This document shows positions 1 to 9,153 of a DNA stretch of 60,562 nt, in pieces. The notes beneath the pieces were generated by a model. It worked only from the letters and a program-made list of their open reading frames with translations. It was not told the DNA's origin and made no database searches. The stretch spans positions 1 to 60,562 of the forward strand of contig JBHJOC010000017.1 in the NCBI GenBank assembly GCA_050330095.1. Direction: 5' to 3'. Source of the stretch: JBCBWG01 sp036804185. Lineage in GTDB: Bacteria; Pseudomonadota; Alphaproteobacteria; Rhizobiales; Hyphomicrobiaceae. Every line of letters begins with the position of its first letter. Position 1 is the stretch's first letter. Both the position numbers and the translations under genes were made by a program.

Positions 1-82
1 GTTAGAAGTGTCTTGTTCATGGCTGCTCTCGGCCCAATATTTGTATCGAACTTTGCGCAAAGCCTCAAATCATAGGTTTCCA

Positions 83-1483
83 ATGCGGTTTCTTCCTCCC
101 GAACCTGAGGTTATCCTCTACGAAACGGTCTTCGATAATGACATTCTGGGTCGTGAAAGCGTCAGCAAGTCGCTCTCTGCGTTGCTGGACCGAATAGAGG
201 ACCCCCTAGTCATCGCTCTTGACGGACCTTGGGGAAGCGGAAAATCCTACTTTCTGAAAAGGTGGGTCGGGGCGCACAGGGAGCAAAACAACGGGAAAGC
301 ATTAACGCTATACTTCGATGCATTTGCGAATGACTATCTCTCGGACCCAATGGTGGCTCTGCTCAGTGCATTGACGGATCGCATCCCTGCCGAGGATGCT
401 TGCAAACTGAAGCAGCTTAAGACTACCGCGAGTAAATTTGTAAAGCCACTGGCGAGAATCGGATTGAGTATGATCACTTTCGGTGCAAAGGCAACGCTCG
501 ATGAGCTGGGCGGCGCCCTTGTAGAAGCCTCGCACTCCGAAGCTCGGAATCTTGTCGATGACTTCTGGAGCCATGAAGAAGGCCGACAGAAGGCAATGCA
601 AGATTTCCGGGTTGCTTTGACGGAGCTGATTGAGGGGTCAAATCCTAACCATCCAACACCTCTGGTCATTGTTATAGATGAACTGGATCGCTGCAGGCCG
701 GATTATGCTCTTGAGATCCTGGAAGTTGTCAAGCATTTCTTCGCGGTTCCAATGGTTCATTTTGTCTTGGGGGTGAATCTGGCTTCTTTAGAGAACAGTG
801 TCAAAGCAAGGTATGGTCCAGAGGCTGACGCCACTGCATACTTGCAGAAGTTTATCAGCCTAACGTTTACTTTGCCCGACGAGGTCGTAAATCGGGCTAG
901 TCCCGTTCAAGTGCCAGCGGTGCTGGCCTATGCAAAATCCGCAGCGCAGAATATGGGCTTTAAACGCGATTATTCAATATATTTTGAAAAATTCGTCTAC
1001 CCACAGCTTAAAGGAGTAATCCGCCGCAATCGTGTGTCCATCCGTGATGTTGGAAAAATCCTCGGCGCTGTCGCCATATTGCCGTCTTCAGCAACGGCTA
1101 CAACAGTGGGCGATGGTCGGCGATATATTTCTTCTATTTCTTCAAGCATGTTGATCGCGCGGGTTGTGAGAAAAGACGTATTCTCGAAGATGTTGGCGTC
1201 ATCTTTAACCAATGATGAGTTGAGAACCTACCTCGATGCAACACCAAGGACGATCGATAAAAAATCGTCGGGTGGCTCAGATAATCCTGATTACCATGAG
1301 CCGACATGGGAATTGTATCAACTGTGGCAGTTGATCTTGTCGGACGGCGTTGCCAAGTTTGATGGGGCAGTAGAGTTAAAGAAGAGTCTTGGCCAATTTT
1401 GTGATTTGCGGGGATTCGGAGAAATTCCGAAAATTATCTTCGATGACTGGTTGAATAATTTTGAGTTCCTTGATGATACGTAA
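83..1483 (+). CDS. KAP-family P-loop NTPase
   Basis: About 466 residues when read from the ATG at 83; a GTG at 8 would add 25 residues unlike the family start. Walker A GPWGSGKS lies near residues 48-55 and the Walker B/KAP motif IVIDELDRCR near 196-205. I see no convincing membrane helix between them, so it resembles the soluble KAP type. KAP NTPases are STAND-like ATPases, several of which act in anti-phage defence (for example QatA), but no Qat partner gene is visible here. Codons are rich in A/T at third positions and local G+C is low (18 of 60 at 961-1020, 27 of 60 at 721-780), unlike the rest of the window. It is the last gene before an empty stretch and tRNA-Lys. Family assignment is firm; a defence role is inference. 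Confidence 0.85.
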   Translation: MRFLPPEPEVILYETVFDNDILGRESVSKSLSALLDRIEDPLVIALDGPWGSGKSYFLKRWVGAHREQNNGKALTLYFDAFANDYLSDPMVALLSALTDRIPAEDACKLKQLKTTASKFVKPLARIGLSMITFGAKATLDELGGALVEASHSEARNLVDDFWSHEEGRQKAMQDFRVALTELIEGSNPNHPTPLVIVIDELDRCRPDYALEILEVVKHFFAVPMVHFVLGVNLASLENSVKARYGPEADATAYLQKFISLTFTLPDEVVNRASPVQVPAVLAYAKSAAQNMGFKRDYSIYFEKFVYPQLKGVIRRNRVSIRDVGKILGAVAILPSSATATTVGDGRRYISSISSSMLIARVVRKDVFSKMLASSLTNDELRTYLDATPRTIDKKSSGGSDNPDYHEPTWELYQLWQLILSDGVAKFDGAVELKKSLGQFCDLRGFGEIPKIIFDDWLNNFEFLDDT

Positions 1484-1928
1484 AGGTCATCACCTGCCCC
1501 CAGAATTTCGTCCAGCTGAAGTTGAGCGTCGCGAGTTGAAGCGATGGGTTCGTTACAGTGTCGCAACCAGGAACGACAATGATAGGCAGCGTCCCTCAAA
1601 AAGTCACGCGGCCCTGTCTTCGGCTCTGTGGCTGCGTTGTGACCGATGCAGTTCCAAGGCAGTGCTTTATGGCGGTCGCTGCGCTTGTCTCGAGCATGAT
1701 CCGACCATGCGTGACCGCTTTGGCGGTCAAGTGGTCGAATGAAAATCCTCTATGACTCTGAGTCGACAACGACTTTGTCAGATCGACGAGTCGAACTGGC
1801 GATTCCGTCAGATCGAATGTTGCGCTGGCGCGCGAGATCGCCAGGATCGCCCCGGACCTCAGCTCGCGCACGTGTGCGAGCCCAAAAGCCGACGACGGAT
1901 CATGTTGCCTTGAGTCATTTGAAATGAT
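1484..1928. other. Gene-free stretch between KAP gene and tRNA-Lys
   Basis: Short open frames occur on both strands, but none gives a recognisable protein and none has a good ribosome site. A perfect 7-bp hairpin with a 4-base loop sits at 1712-1729. I looked for an integrase remnant next to the tRNA and did not recognise one. Confidence 0.5.
1712..1729. repeat. REP-like hairpin
   Basis: TGACCGC and GCGGTCA form a perfect 7-bp stem around the loop TTTG. There is no T tract on either side, so it is not a clear terminator. It could be a single REP-type element; no second copy was noticed in the window. Confidence 0.35.
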
Positions 1929-2004
<76 letters not shown>

Positions 2005-2332
2005 CTCACCGTCAGGGATGCGGGACTAACAGGCACGTGCTGCGCTGTCCAGGCGAAACTCTGGCCCGCTCCGGGATGCGATCGACACCGCCGGTGCGCT
2101 GGTGGCGCTCCGCGCCGCGGTGTCGCGTCCGCCTCGGCCGAGTGTTCGAATGCTTGTGTGCGCGCGCTCGATCGGAACATTTTGCACATGGGCAGGGCCG
2201 GCCTCGAGTTTCGGCTCAATCGCCGCACCATCCGATCGATTCTGGCGCGACATGAGGGCCACTCGCATCATCCAAGACGTCGTGAGGCGACTTTCGCGCC
2301 GTCATTGACACCTGCCGCGCTGGACGGGCGGG
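2005..2332. other. Intergenic stretch between tRNA-Lys and ABC-F gene
   Basis: No supportable gene; the open frames on both strands are Arg/Ala-rich and look like out-of-frame readings of G+C-rich DNA. An 8-bp inverted repeat, TCATTGAC at 2302-2309 and GTCAATGA at 2332-2339, straddles the stop codon of the ABC-F gene and may help end its transcription, although no T tract follows. Confidence 0.4.
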
Positions 2333-4258
2333 TCAATGATGGCGCGACGCCTCACGAGTGGCCTCATCCTCGTAGCGTTCGATTGCAGCAAGCCAGTCAT
2401 CTTCCGCAGTGGCCAGTTCCTTGGCGAGGCGTCCGCGCTCCATCGAGAGCTTCTGAGCGCGCTCCGGGTCCGCGCTGAACACCACGCCATCAGCGAGCGC
2501 TGCATCAATCTTGCTGAGCTTTGCAGACAGTGCGCCCACATGCCGCTCTGCCTGCTCCACCTGCCGCTTCAGCGGTGCGAGTTCGGCACGTCGCTGAGCC
2601 GCCGCACGCCGTTGTTCGGCGCGATCAACCGGCACCAGGTTGGCACCTCCCGATGTCCGGGACGTCTCGCGTGCATCAATCCGGCGCGCGCCCCTCGCCT
2701 CGAGTAAGCGCTTGCGGTAGGACTCCAGATCGCCGTCGTAGGCGCGCACCGTGCCGTCCTCGACAATCCAAAGCCGATCGACCGTCGCCTCGATGAGATG
2801 GCGGTCATGGCTGATGACGATGACGGCGCCCTCGAACGCGTTCAGCCCTCGAATGAGCGCCTCACGGCTATCGACGTCCAGGTGGTTCGTTGGCTCGTCG
2901 AGGATCAAGAGGTTCGGACCCTCGAAGGCGGTCACCAACAGCAACAGCCTCGCGCGCTCACCTCCCGAAAGATGTTCGCAGCGCGTATCGGCCTTGTCGA
3001 CGCCAAATCCGTGAGACCCGAGCCGCGCCCGACGTTGCGCCTCGGTGGCGTCGGGCATGAGGCGCTCGATGATCGAATAGGGTGTGTCGCGCGGGTTGAG
3101 ATCGTCGAGCTGGTGCTGGGCGAAGTAACCAACCGAGACCTTTTTGGCACCGAACAAGTCGCCGGCCATCACGGGCAGTCGTCCGGCGATCAGCTTGGCA
3201 AACGTCGATTTGCCATTGCCGTTCTGGCCGAGCAGGGCAATCCGGTCATCGGCGTCAATCCGGAGGTCAAGCCCCTGGAGGACAGGGGCATTTTCGACAT
3301 AGCCCACGGCTGCCCGCTCCAGGCGCATGAGCGGACTTGCAAGCTTCTTTGCCGGGTCTGGAAGTCTGATTTCTGCGACCTCGTCCTCGACGGCCGCGGC
3401 GATCGGCTGCATCCGCGCCAGAGCCTTGATGCGGCTCTGAGCCTGCGCTGCCTTGTTCGCTTGGGCGCGGAACCGATTGACGAAGGCTTCGATCCTGCGG
3501 CGCTCGTCGTCCTGCTTCTTCTTGAGCTTGAGCTCGAGGCGTTGGCGCTCCCGCCGCGCCTCTTCAAAGGCATCGTAGTTGCCGGAGTAGAGCGTGAGTT
3601 TGCCGCGCTCCAGGTGCAGGATCGCATGCACGGCCTTGTTCAACAGATCACGGTCATGACTGACGATCAAAACCGTATGCGGATAGCTCGACAGATAGCT
3701 TTCGAGCCACAGCGTCCCTTCGAGATCGAGATAGTTGGTCGGCTCGTCCAGCAGGAGAAGTTCGGGCTCCAGGAACAAGACGGACGCAAGCGCCACGCGC
3801 ATTCGCCAGCCGCCGGAAAACGAGCGACATGGCCGGTTCTGTGCGGCCTCATCGAACCCGAGACCGGCAAGGATCTGGGCCGCGCGCGCGGGGGCTGCAT
3901 GCGCGTCGATGTCGTTCAAGCGCAGCTGTATGTCTGCGATCCTTGCTGGATCGGAAGCCGTCTCGGCCTCCATCAGCAGGGTTGCGCGTTCCGTGTGTGT
4001 CGAGAGGACCCATTCGATCAGCGTCTCATCGCCGCCGGGCGCCTCTTGGGCCACATAGCCGAGGCGGTGGCGTCGCGGCCAAGAGATTGCGCCGTCATCG
4101 GGCGCGAGCATACCGGCGATCAACTTCAACAGCGTTGTCTTGCCGGTGCCGTTGCGCCCGACGAAACCCACTTTGTGACCAGCCGGAATCCCGACGGTTG
4201 CATGATCGAAGATCGTTTTTCCGTCGATGCGATAGGTCAGCTCGTTGATGTGGAGCAT
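2333..4258 (-). CDS. ABC-F family ATP-binding protein
   Basis: 641 residues with two ABC cassettes and no membrane domain. The first has Walker A GRNGTGKT (34-41), signature FSGGW (147-151) and Walker B with DEPTN (167-175). The second has Walker A GQNGNGKS (344-351), signature LSGGE (430-434) and DEPTNHLD near 454-461. A charged linker at about 235-290 fits the P-site tRNA interaction motif, and a charged, probably coiled-coil tail follows residue 540. Members such as EttA, Uup and YheS act on the ribosome in the cytoplasm; the C-terminal coiled coil favours the Uup/YheS type. It lies 79 bp downstream of the GYF-domain gene on the same strand and may be co-transcribed. The exact subfamily is not settled. 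Confidence 0.93.
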   Translation of the reverse strand: MLHINELTYRIDGKTIFDHATVGIPAGHKVGFVGRNGTGKTTLLKLIAGMLAPDDGAISWPRRHRLGYVAQEAPGGDETLIEWVLSTHTERATLLMEAETASDPARIADIQLRLNDIDAHAAPARAAQILAGLGFDEAAQNRPCRSFSGGWRMRVALASVLFLEPELLLLDEPTNYLDLEGTLWLESYLSSYPHTVLIVSHDRDLLNKAVHAILHLERGKLTLYSGNYDAFEEARRERQRLELKLKKKQDDERRRIEAFVNRFRAQANKAAQAQSRIKALARMQPIAAAVEDEVAEIRLPDPAKKLASPLMRLERAAVGYVENAPVLQGLDLRIDADDRIALLGQNGNGKSTFAKLIAGRLPVMAGDLFGAKKVSVGYFAQHQLDDLNPRDTPYSIIERLMPDATEAQRRARLGSHGFGVDKADTRCEHLSGGERARLLLLVTAFEGPNLLILDEPTNHLDVDSREALIRGLNAFEGAVIVISHDRHLIEATVDRLWIVEDGTVRAYDGDLESYRKRLLEARGARRIDARETSRTSGGANLVPVDRAEQRRAAAQRRAELAPLKRQVEQAERHVGALSAKLSKIDAALADGVVFSADPERAQKLSMERGRLAKELATAEDDWLAAIERYEDEATREASRHH

Positions 4259-4337
4259 GGGGATCGCATCAGTTGTTCGGTTGCGACGCGTCGTGCGACG
4301 TCTGGCCTACCCGACGTTCGAACGGTGTTGCAACCGC

Positions 4338-5963
4338 TCACCCTGCCACGACGGGCCGCAGCGACTGAACGAGCAGTCGGGCTTGCATCGCGTCGTCTTG
4401 CACGAGCAGTTGAGCCGTGAACCAGTCTGTCACAAGCTGACACACCTTCGCAGGGTCGGACCTTGAGAGCGCTTGTGGGTCGCCGAAGAGCGTCATATCG
4501 GCATTGGTCCACCCCATCTTCTGCAGCTCTTGCGATAGGACGCGGAAATCCTCGGGGTTCGGCGGCATGTAGGTTTGTGGCTGCTCTCGGCCGGCGACGA
4601 TCGCGGTGATGGTCACGTCCATCTGCTTATAGATCGGCGTCGCGACCTCCGGCTCGTTGATGAGTTCGAGGATCCTGGGGCTCGTTTCGCCGCGCGAGAT
4701 GTAGTCGTAGCACGGGACCGGACCACGCGCGGTCAGCGTCCGCAGGTTCGCGAGAAACGCGCTGGCGAGGCTGCGCAACCGTTCGGGCGATGCCGACAGC
4801 GCCTCGCGCGCATACTGGCGGCGCAATCCAGCCATACCCGTCACGAGATGGCGGACCATCGCGTCATCCTGCTGTCCGCTGCGGCGCATTTCCTCGACTT
4901 CTTCGAGTTTGCGGGCTGTCCAGTCCGGAAATGCAGCTCGCGCTGTCTCCCATGCCGGGCTCTCGAGCAACGCCAGCCTGAGGGGCGGAGCCTCGGTCGC
5001 AGCCGGCGCCGTCACGCTGCGCGGAGCACTATCACGTGAGGCCCTCACGATCGGGGTGTCCTGAGAAGCGCCGGCATCCGTGATCATTGCCATCAGCGAT
5101 TCACGGTTTTCGAAGGCGAACCAACCGGCACCGCCCACGACGGCCAAACCAACGATGCCCGCTGCGAGAGCCCCGAACGGGAACCGGCGCCGTGGGCTTG
5201 TTGCGTCATCATCGTCGTCGATAATGACGGGGCGCCCGCGCGCTTGTGGCTCGATGGCCGAGGTCTCGGCGCGTTGCCCGACGCTGCCCGCGCTATCGAA
5301 ATCGTAGGCACGTGATTGGCCAGGCTGACCCTCTCGTCCGGTCCGCCCGGTGCCAGAACCGCGCGGATCTTGTACGTAGGGCTCGCCATGTCGTCCGCCA
5401 CGGATGCGCATGTCATCATGGTCTGCCGCAGGATCAAATGCTGCTCTTCGCGCGCCTTGCTGCTCCACGCCCCGTGCTGCTGCGTGTGTCGACGCTCTTG
5501 CCGCTGCATCGTCGAAGCGTTGGCGGTCACGTGCCGCTTGCGGGTCGGCGTCCAGGCGGCGCCACTGATCGTCTGCAGCCGGTGAACTGCCCCAGCTCGG
5601 CTCGGCCCCGCGCGCGCCGGGTGCATTCCAGCTATCCCGGCCGAGGTCAGTCGAGGGCTGTCCGTAGCCCTGCCGGTACGTCTCGGGTCTTGGGCCCTGC
5701 GTTGTCGGTTCGACGAGCGAATCTGGATCGATGTGCGTGGCAGGTGGCACGAACGTCGGCTTCGGCTCAGGGGGCCGCCTCGCGGGGCCAAGCAGGAGCG
5801 CAGCGGGCTGCCAATCGGCAAACGTCTGGTTCCAGACGAGATCGTCCTCGCGCAGGTGTCCAAGCTCAACGAGCTTGTCGAACTCGGCTTCGGAGATCGG
5901 TCCGTACTGTTGTCCGTCGCGGGCAAGATACCAGACCAGTGCGGACGCTTCGTTGCTCGTCAT
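4338..5963 (-). CDS. GYF-domain membrane protein of unknown role
   Basis: 541 residues from the ATG at 5963, which has an AAAGGA ribosome site upstream; a longer frame from 6077 adds an Arg-rich, unlikely N-terminus. Residues about 11-62 match a GYF_2 (DUF4339) domain: WYLARDGQQYGPIS, then DDLVWNQTFADWQPA. Residues 75-255 are polar, charged and apparently disordered. One membrane helix follows at about 262-284 (ALAAGIVGLAVVGGAGWFA), then a folded domain of about 240 residues that I do not recognise. The topology suggests a cytoplasmic GYF domain tethered to the inner membrane with a periplasmic C-terminus. GYF domains usually bind Pro-rich peptides. The substrate is unknown. Confidence 0.82.
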   Translation of the reverse strand: MTSNEASALVWYLARDGQQYGPISEAEFDKLVELGHLREDDLVWNQTFADWQPAALLLGPARRPPEPKPTFVPPATHIDPDSLVEPTTQGPRPETYRQGYGQPSTDLGRDSWNAPGARGAEPSWGSSPAADDQWRRLDADPQAARDRQRFDDAAARASTHAAARGVEQQGARRAAFDPAADHDDMRIRGGRHGEPYVQDPRGSGTGRTGREGQPGQSRAYDFDSAGSVGQRAETSAIEPQARGRPVIIDDDDDATSPRRRFPFGALAAGIVGLAVVGGAGWFAFENRESLMAMITDAGASQDTPIVRASRDSAPRSVTAPAATEAPPLRLALLESPAWETARAAFPDWTARKLEEVEEMRRSGQQDDAMVRHLVTGMAGLRRQYAREALSASPERLRSLASAFLANLRTLTARGPVPCYDYISRGETSPRILELINEPEVATPIYKQMDVTITAIVAGREQPQTYMPPNPEDFRVLSQELQKMGWTNADMTLFGDPQALSRSDPAKVCQLVTDWFTAQLLVQDDAMQARLLVQSLRPVVAG

Positions 5964-6448
5964 TGGCGTTCGTAGTCCTTTGGCGCTAAGTCGCGACAGT
6001 TGCGCAGTGTGCGCTGGTCGGCGTCCTCGTTGCGATGCGCGTCGAATCATTTGAGCCCGCACTGTGAACGGGCGCACGCCACTCAGCCACCACGACGCCC
6101 CCTCGATCGCGCATGCACACCACGTGGACGGAGCTTCCGGCCAGCGACGACGCTGATGCAGGGGTCAGCAGCGCTGACGCGCACGCATCTATTGCCGCAA
6201 ATAGCCCAAAACAATGACGTGATGAAGCCGAACAGCTGGCAGCACTCACAATCTTATGCGCACTTTTATACGCATGGGCGGCAAAGATTGAAGATGCCGG
6301 CAGAGATTGCGACGCTGCGACGGCCCAGGGCGCCTTGAAGCTGTAACACCCCGTCTGTATAAGCCGACACCTGCGGCGGCGCTGCCGTGACGCGAACCTG
6401 ATCACAAGGGTCGGCCCATTGCGGAGCCGGCAAGCCAACGGGGCCACA
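5964..6448. other. Divergent intergenic region between GYF gene and ndk
   Basis: 485 bases without a convincing gene. It must hold promoters for both flanking genes. The ndk-side promoter at 6335-6363 is the only clear element; small open frames on either strand have no family resemblance. Confidence 0.5.
6335..6363 (+). promoter_or_regulatory. Putative sigma-70 promoter of ndk
   Basis: -35 TTGAAG at 6335-6340 and -10 TATAAG at 6358-6363 are separated by exactly 17 bases. Transcription from here would give a leader of about 80 nt before the ndk ATG. Confidence 0.55.
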
Positions 6449-6871
6449 ATGGCTGTTGAACGCACGTTCTCTATTATCAAGCCGGACGCGACCAAGCGCA
6501 ATCTGACCGGCAAGATCAATGCCATCATCGAGGACGCTGGTCTGCGCATCGTCGCGCAGAAGCGCGTGCGGTGGACTGACGCGCAAGCCAAGAAATTTTA
6601 TGAAGAGCATGCAGCACGGCCGTTCTATGGCGAACTCGTCGAGTTCATGACGTCTGGTCCGATCGTTGTTCAGGTACTCGAAGGCGACGATGCGATCGGA
6701 ACCTATCGCCAGATCATGGGTGCGACCAATCCAGCCAACGCGGACGAGGGCACGATCCGCAAGCTGTACGCTGAGTCCGTGGGCGAGAATTCAGTGCATG
6801 GATCGGACAGTTCAGCCAGCGCCGCGCGCGAAATCGCCTTGAACTTCGCTGAATATGAAATTGTCGGTTAG
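6449..6871 (+). CDS. ndk: Nucleoside diphosphate kinase
   Basis: 140 residues, the usual bacterial length, starting at the ATG at 6449 (MAVERTFSIIKPD). It transfers the gamma-phosphate between nucleoside triphosphates and diphosphates in the cytoplasm. The phospho-accepting histidine is His117 in NSVHGSD, and the nucleotide-binding lysine lies in the SIIKPDA segment. An in-frame start at 6419 adds ten residues without family support. The 3' end overlaps the RidA-family start by 17 bases, so the two are probably translated from one message. A good promoter lies about 85 bases upstream. Confidence 0.97.
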   Translation: MAVERTFSIIKPDATKRNLTGKINAIIEDAGLRIVAQKRVRWTDAQAKKFYEEHAARPFYGELVEFMTSGPIVVQVLEGDDAIGTYRQIMGATNPANADEGTIRKLYAESVGENSVHGSDSSASAAREIALNFAEYEIVG

Positions 6872-7280
6872 TCCGGTGGCGAGCGACACCGCTGGCGGCG
6901 GACGCCGGTTGATTTCTTCGGGGTCTGACTTCGAGGCTCGGTTCGGGTACTCGCGCGCTGTTGTTGACGGCCGCGACGTGTTCGTCGCGGGGACGACCGG
7001 TTTCGACTACGCGACGATGACGATCAGCGACGACGTCGTCGCGCAGTGCCGTCAGACCCTTGCCAATATCGAGGCGTCGCTCCGCGAGGCAGGCGCGACC
7101 CTCGATGATGTGGTCCGCGTGCGATACATCGTTCCGCACGCAGCAGACTTTGCTCCGTGTGCGCCGCTCATTGCAGCAGCGTTTTCCCGTGCGCGACCTG
7201 CAGCCACGATGATTGTCGCGGGTCTGCTCGATGCGCGCATGAAAATCGAGATCGAAGTGACGGCGAGGCTCAGGGGCTAA
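6855..7280 (+). CDS. RidA-family protein
   Basis: 141 residues of the YjgF/YER057c/UK114 (Rid) family, whose archetype deaminates reactive enamine/imine intermediates in the cytoplasm. Conserved segments are FVAGTTGFDYATM (about 43-55), VRVRYIVP (87-94) and RARPAATMIVAGLL (112-125). Arg114 and Glu134 sit where the ligand-binding arginine and conserved acidic residue are expected. The ATG at 6855 overlaps ndk; an internal GTG near 6876 is a possible alternative and would remove seven residues that look unlike the family. The pairing with ndk is more likely one of expression than of pathway. Confidence 0.88.
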   Translation: MKLSVSPVASDTAGGGRRLISSGSDFEARFGYSRAVVDGRDVFVAGTTGFDYATMTISDDVVAQCRQTLANIEASLREAGATLDDVVRVRYIVPHAADFAPCAPLIAAAFSRARPAATMIVAGLLDARMKIEIEVTARLRG

Positions 7281-7474
7281 GCCCCCGACGGGGCCGAGGC
7301 ATGCTCAAGGTGCGTTGCGCGGTCGCCAATCCCAAACGAGCACCGCGATCGAACGTCGGCGGCCGAGATCGCGTCAATCAGGTCGTTGATTAACCACTCT
7401 TGTTTCTGTTTTGTCAGGAATCATTGCTTAACGTCGGCACCGCAATCAAAAGTATTCTTGCGGAGAGCCAGTTC

Positions 7475-8722
7475 ATGATTGTCGCTCTAAGATTTTTCTG
7501 CGGCATTGCTTCTTTCGCAGCGCAGCGATCCGGCGCCGTAGCTCCCCTGACCGCGATGGTCGTGCTCGTTCTAATTGGTGCTGCTGGCGCGGCCGTGGAT
7601 TTGGGTCGCGCCGTGACCGTCCGAAGCGAACTGCAAGCGCGCGCCGACGCTGCGGTGATCGCGATGGCGCGCGTCGCTGCCGATGATCGCGAGCGGGCGA
7701 GACAAGTCGGCGAGCGCACTTTCTGGGCCACCAAGGAGCGCAAGGACATCGACGCTGACATCACTGTCGACTTCAGCGTCTCCAGCGCAGGCGCAGCGCG
7801 CGTGACTGTGGATGGTACGATCTCCACCGGGCTTCTCGGCGCAGTTGGCATCGGCACCATCCCCATCGCCGTTGCAGCCGAAGCTGCCGTCGGCGGCGGG
7901 CAATACATCGACCTCAATTTTGTTGTCGATGTCAGTGGATCGATGAACATACCCGACAGCGAGGCAGACATCGCACTACTTAGCAATGTCTTCAGACCAT
8001 TCGGCGGCCACAGTACCTGTGCCTTCGCCTGCCACAACGGTGGTGCCGGAGACGCGCTCGACCATGCGACGGGGCAAACCGGATTTGAGATCGCGCGCAG
8101 CCTCGGGATCTACTTGCGGGAAGATCGTATCCGCGATGCTATTCGGCGGCTTGTCGATCGCATTGATTCCAGCCCAGAGCGCAACCGCGTACGTTTCGGC
8201 CTCTATGACTTCACGGGCGATTTCGTTGTGCACACGCCACCGACGAACGCCGTTTCGGTGTTCAAGACGCGACTTGCAGAGCTCAGGACTGAGCTTTCCG
8301 GTGGAACCCATCTTGGCGGCGTGATGCCGAATATCGCCACCGCCATCGGCGAGTCAGGCACAGGCTCGGCCTCTAATCCCAAGAGCATCGTGATCCTCAT
8401 CACTGATGGCGTGGATTACCAAGGGTGGGGGAGTGTCCCGACCGGCCTTGCAATGAACGCTTGCGAGCCGCTCAAGGCCCGGGGGCACGACGTCTATGTG
8501 CTGAACATCAAGTACCCAGACCCAGATCGGCTCACTGACTTTGCATCAAACCCGAATGTGGTCATCATGCGGACCCTGGTTGGGGATCTTGAAGGGCAGC
8601 TGCGGTCGTGCGCTTCTCCCGGTCACTACTATGAGGCCGATTACGGAATCTCGATCGATATGGCACTCGGCGAGATGACCGGGGCCGCAATTGGGACCGG
8701 CACGCTGCGCTTGACGCACTGA
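7475..8722 (+). CDS. TadG-like pilus-assembly protein with von Willebrand A domain
   Basis: 415 residues from the ATG at 7475, preceded by GGAGAG; the frame opens earlier, at 7400, without a ribosome site. A Tad-like N-terminus (SGAVAPLTAM) leads into a membrane helix at about 22-44, typical of TadE/TadG pseudopilin-like proteins. After an extracytoplasmic linker a VWA domain begins near 145, with the metal-site motif DVSGS at 152-156 (DxSxS). TadG proteins belong to the tight-adherence (Flp) pilus family and are exported through the inner membrane. No other tad gene is next to it, so it is an orphan copy. Two further TadG-like genes lie at 44334 and 46487. Confidence 0.87.
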   Translation: MIVALRFFCGIASFAAQRSGAVAPLTAMVVLVLIGAAGAAVDLGRAVTVRSELQARADAAVIAMARVAADDRERARQVGERTFWATKERKDIDADITVDFSVSSAGAARVTVDGTISTGLLGAVGIGTIPIAVAAEAAVGGGQYIDLNFVVDVSGSMNIPDSEADIALLSNVFRPFGGHSTCAFACHNGGAGDALDHATGQTGFEIARSLGIYLREDRIRDAIRRLVDRIDSSPERNRVRFGLYDFTGDFVVHTPPTNAVSVFKTRLAELRTELSGGTHLGGVMPNIATAIGESGTGSASNPKSIVILITDGVDYQGWGSVPTGLAMNACEPLKARGHDVYVLNIKYPDPDRLTDFASNPNVVIMRTLVGDLEGQLRSCASPGHYYEADYGISIDMALGEMTGAAIGTGTLRLTH

Positions 8723-9153
8723 CCGGCGTTTGCGGTTCGAACTGCCTGAGCATTGGATCGGCCGAGGGCCAAATTGCCCTGGTCAGGCCATCGCGCGTCG
8801 ACCTGGGACGACGGTGGCCCGAGTTGAACGAATCCACCGCAAGAGTGTTGCACGACGGGCCCGCGTTGGCCTACACAGTCGAGACCGCCGCTGTCCAAGG
8901 CCCGGATTTCGCCATGTGCGCTCGCGCCACCAGTTTTGCAGCTTCGATGCTTCGTGACGCCTCGTCGTGCGAAGCTCTGGCGCAGCATGCGGCGCGCCTC
9001 GGCTTGACCCTTTCGATCGGCCTTCTGCTTAGCAGCCCCTGGGCGCCGGCTGCCGCGATCTGACCGCGGCGGGCTCTCAGGGGGACCGCCGACCGCAGCC
9101 GATCACCAGCCCATTCGCGCGACAACGCGCTTGCCCGAGAAGGCCTGATTTCC
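8723..9153. other. Intergenic region upstream of leuA
   Basis: 431 bases with no firm gene. A plus-strand frame ending at 9063 could start at an ATG at 8947 and give 38 residues with a Leu-rich tail (LGLTLSIGLLLSS), including three leucine codons in a row. A 6-bp hairpin (GCCGCG at 9052-9057, CGCGGC at 9065-9070) covers its stop codon. This would suit a leucine attenuation leader, but no terminator with a T tract follows, so I leave it as a possibility. Confidence 0.35.

Noticed and set aside
1484..1928. A possible integrase fragment or tmRNA piece next to tRNA-Lys
   Set aside because: No recombinase residues or tmRNA-like acceptor structure could be identified in any frame or strand.
2798..4420. 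A 540-codon open frame on the plus strand opposite the ABC-F gene
   Set aside because: It mirrors a well-conserved minus-strand gene and has no recognisable domains; it is a by-product of high G+C.
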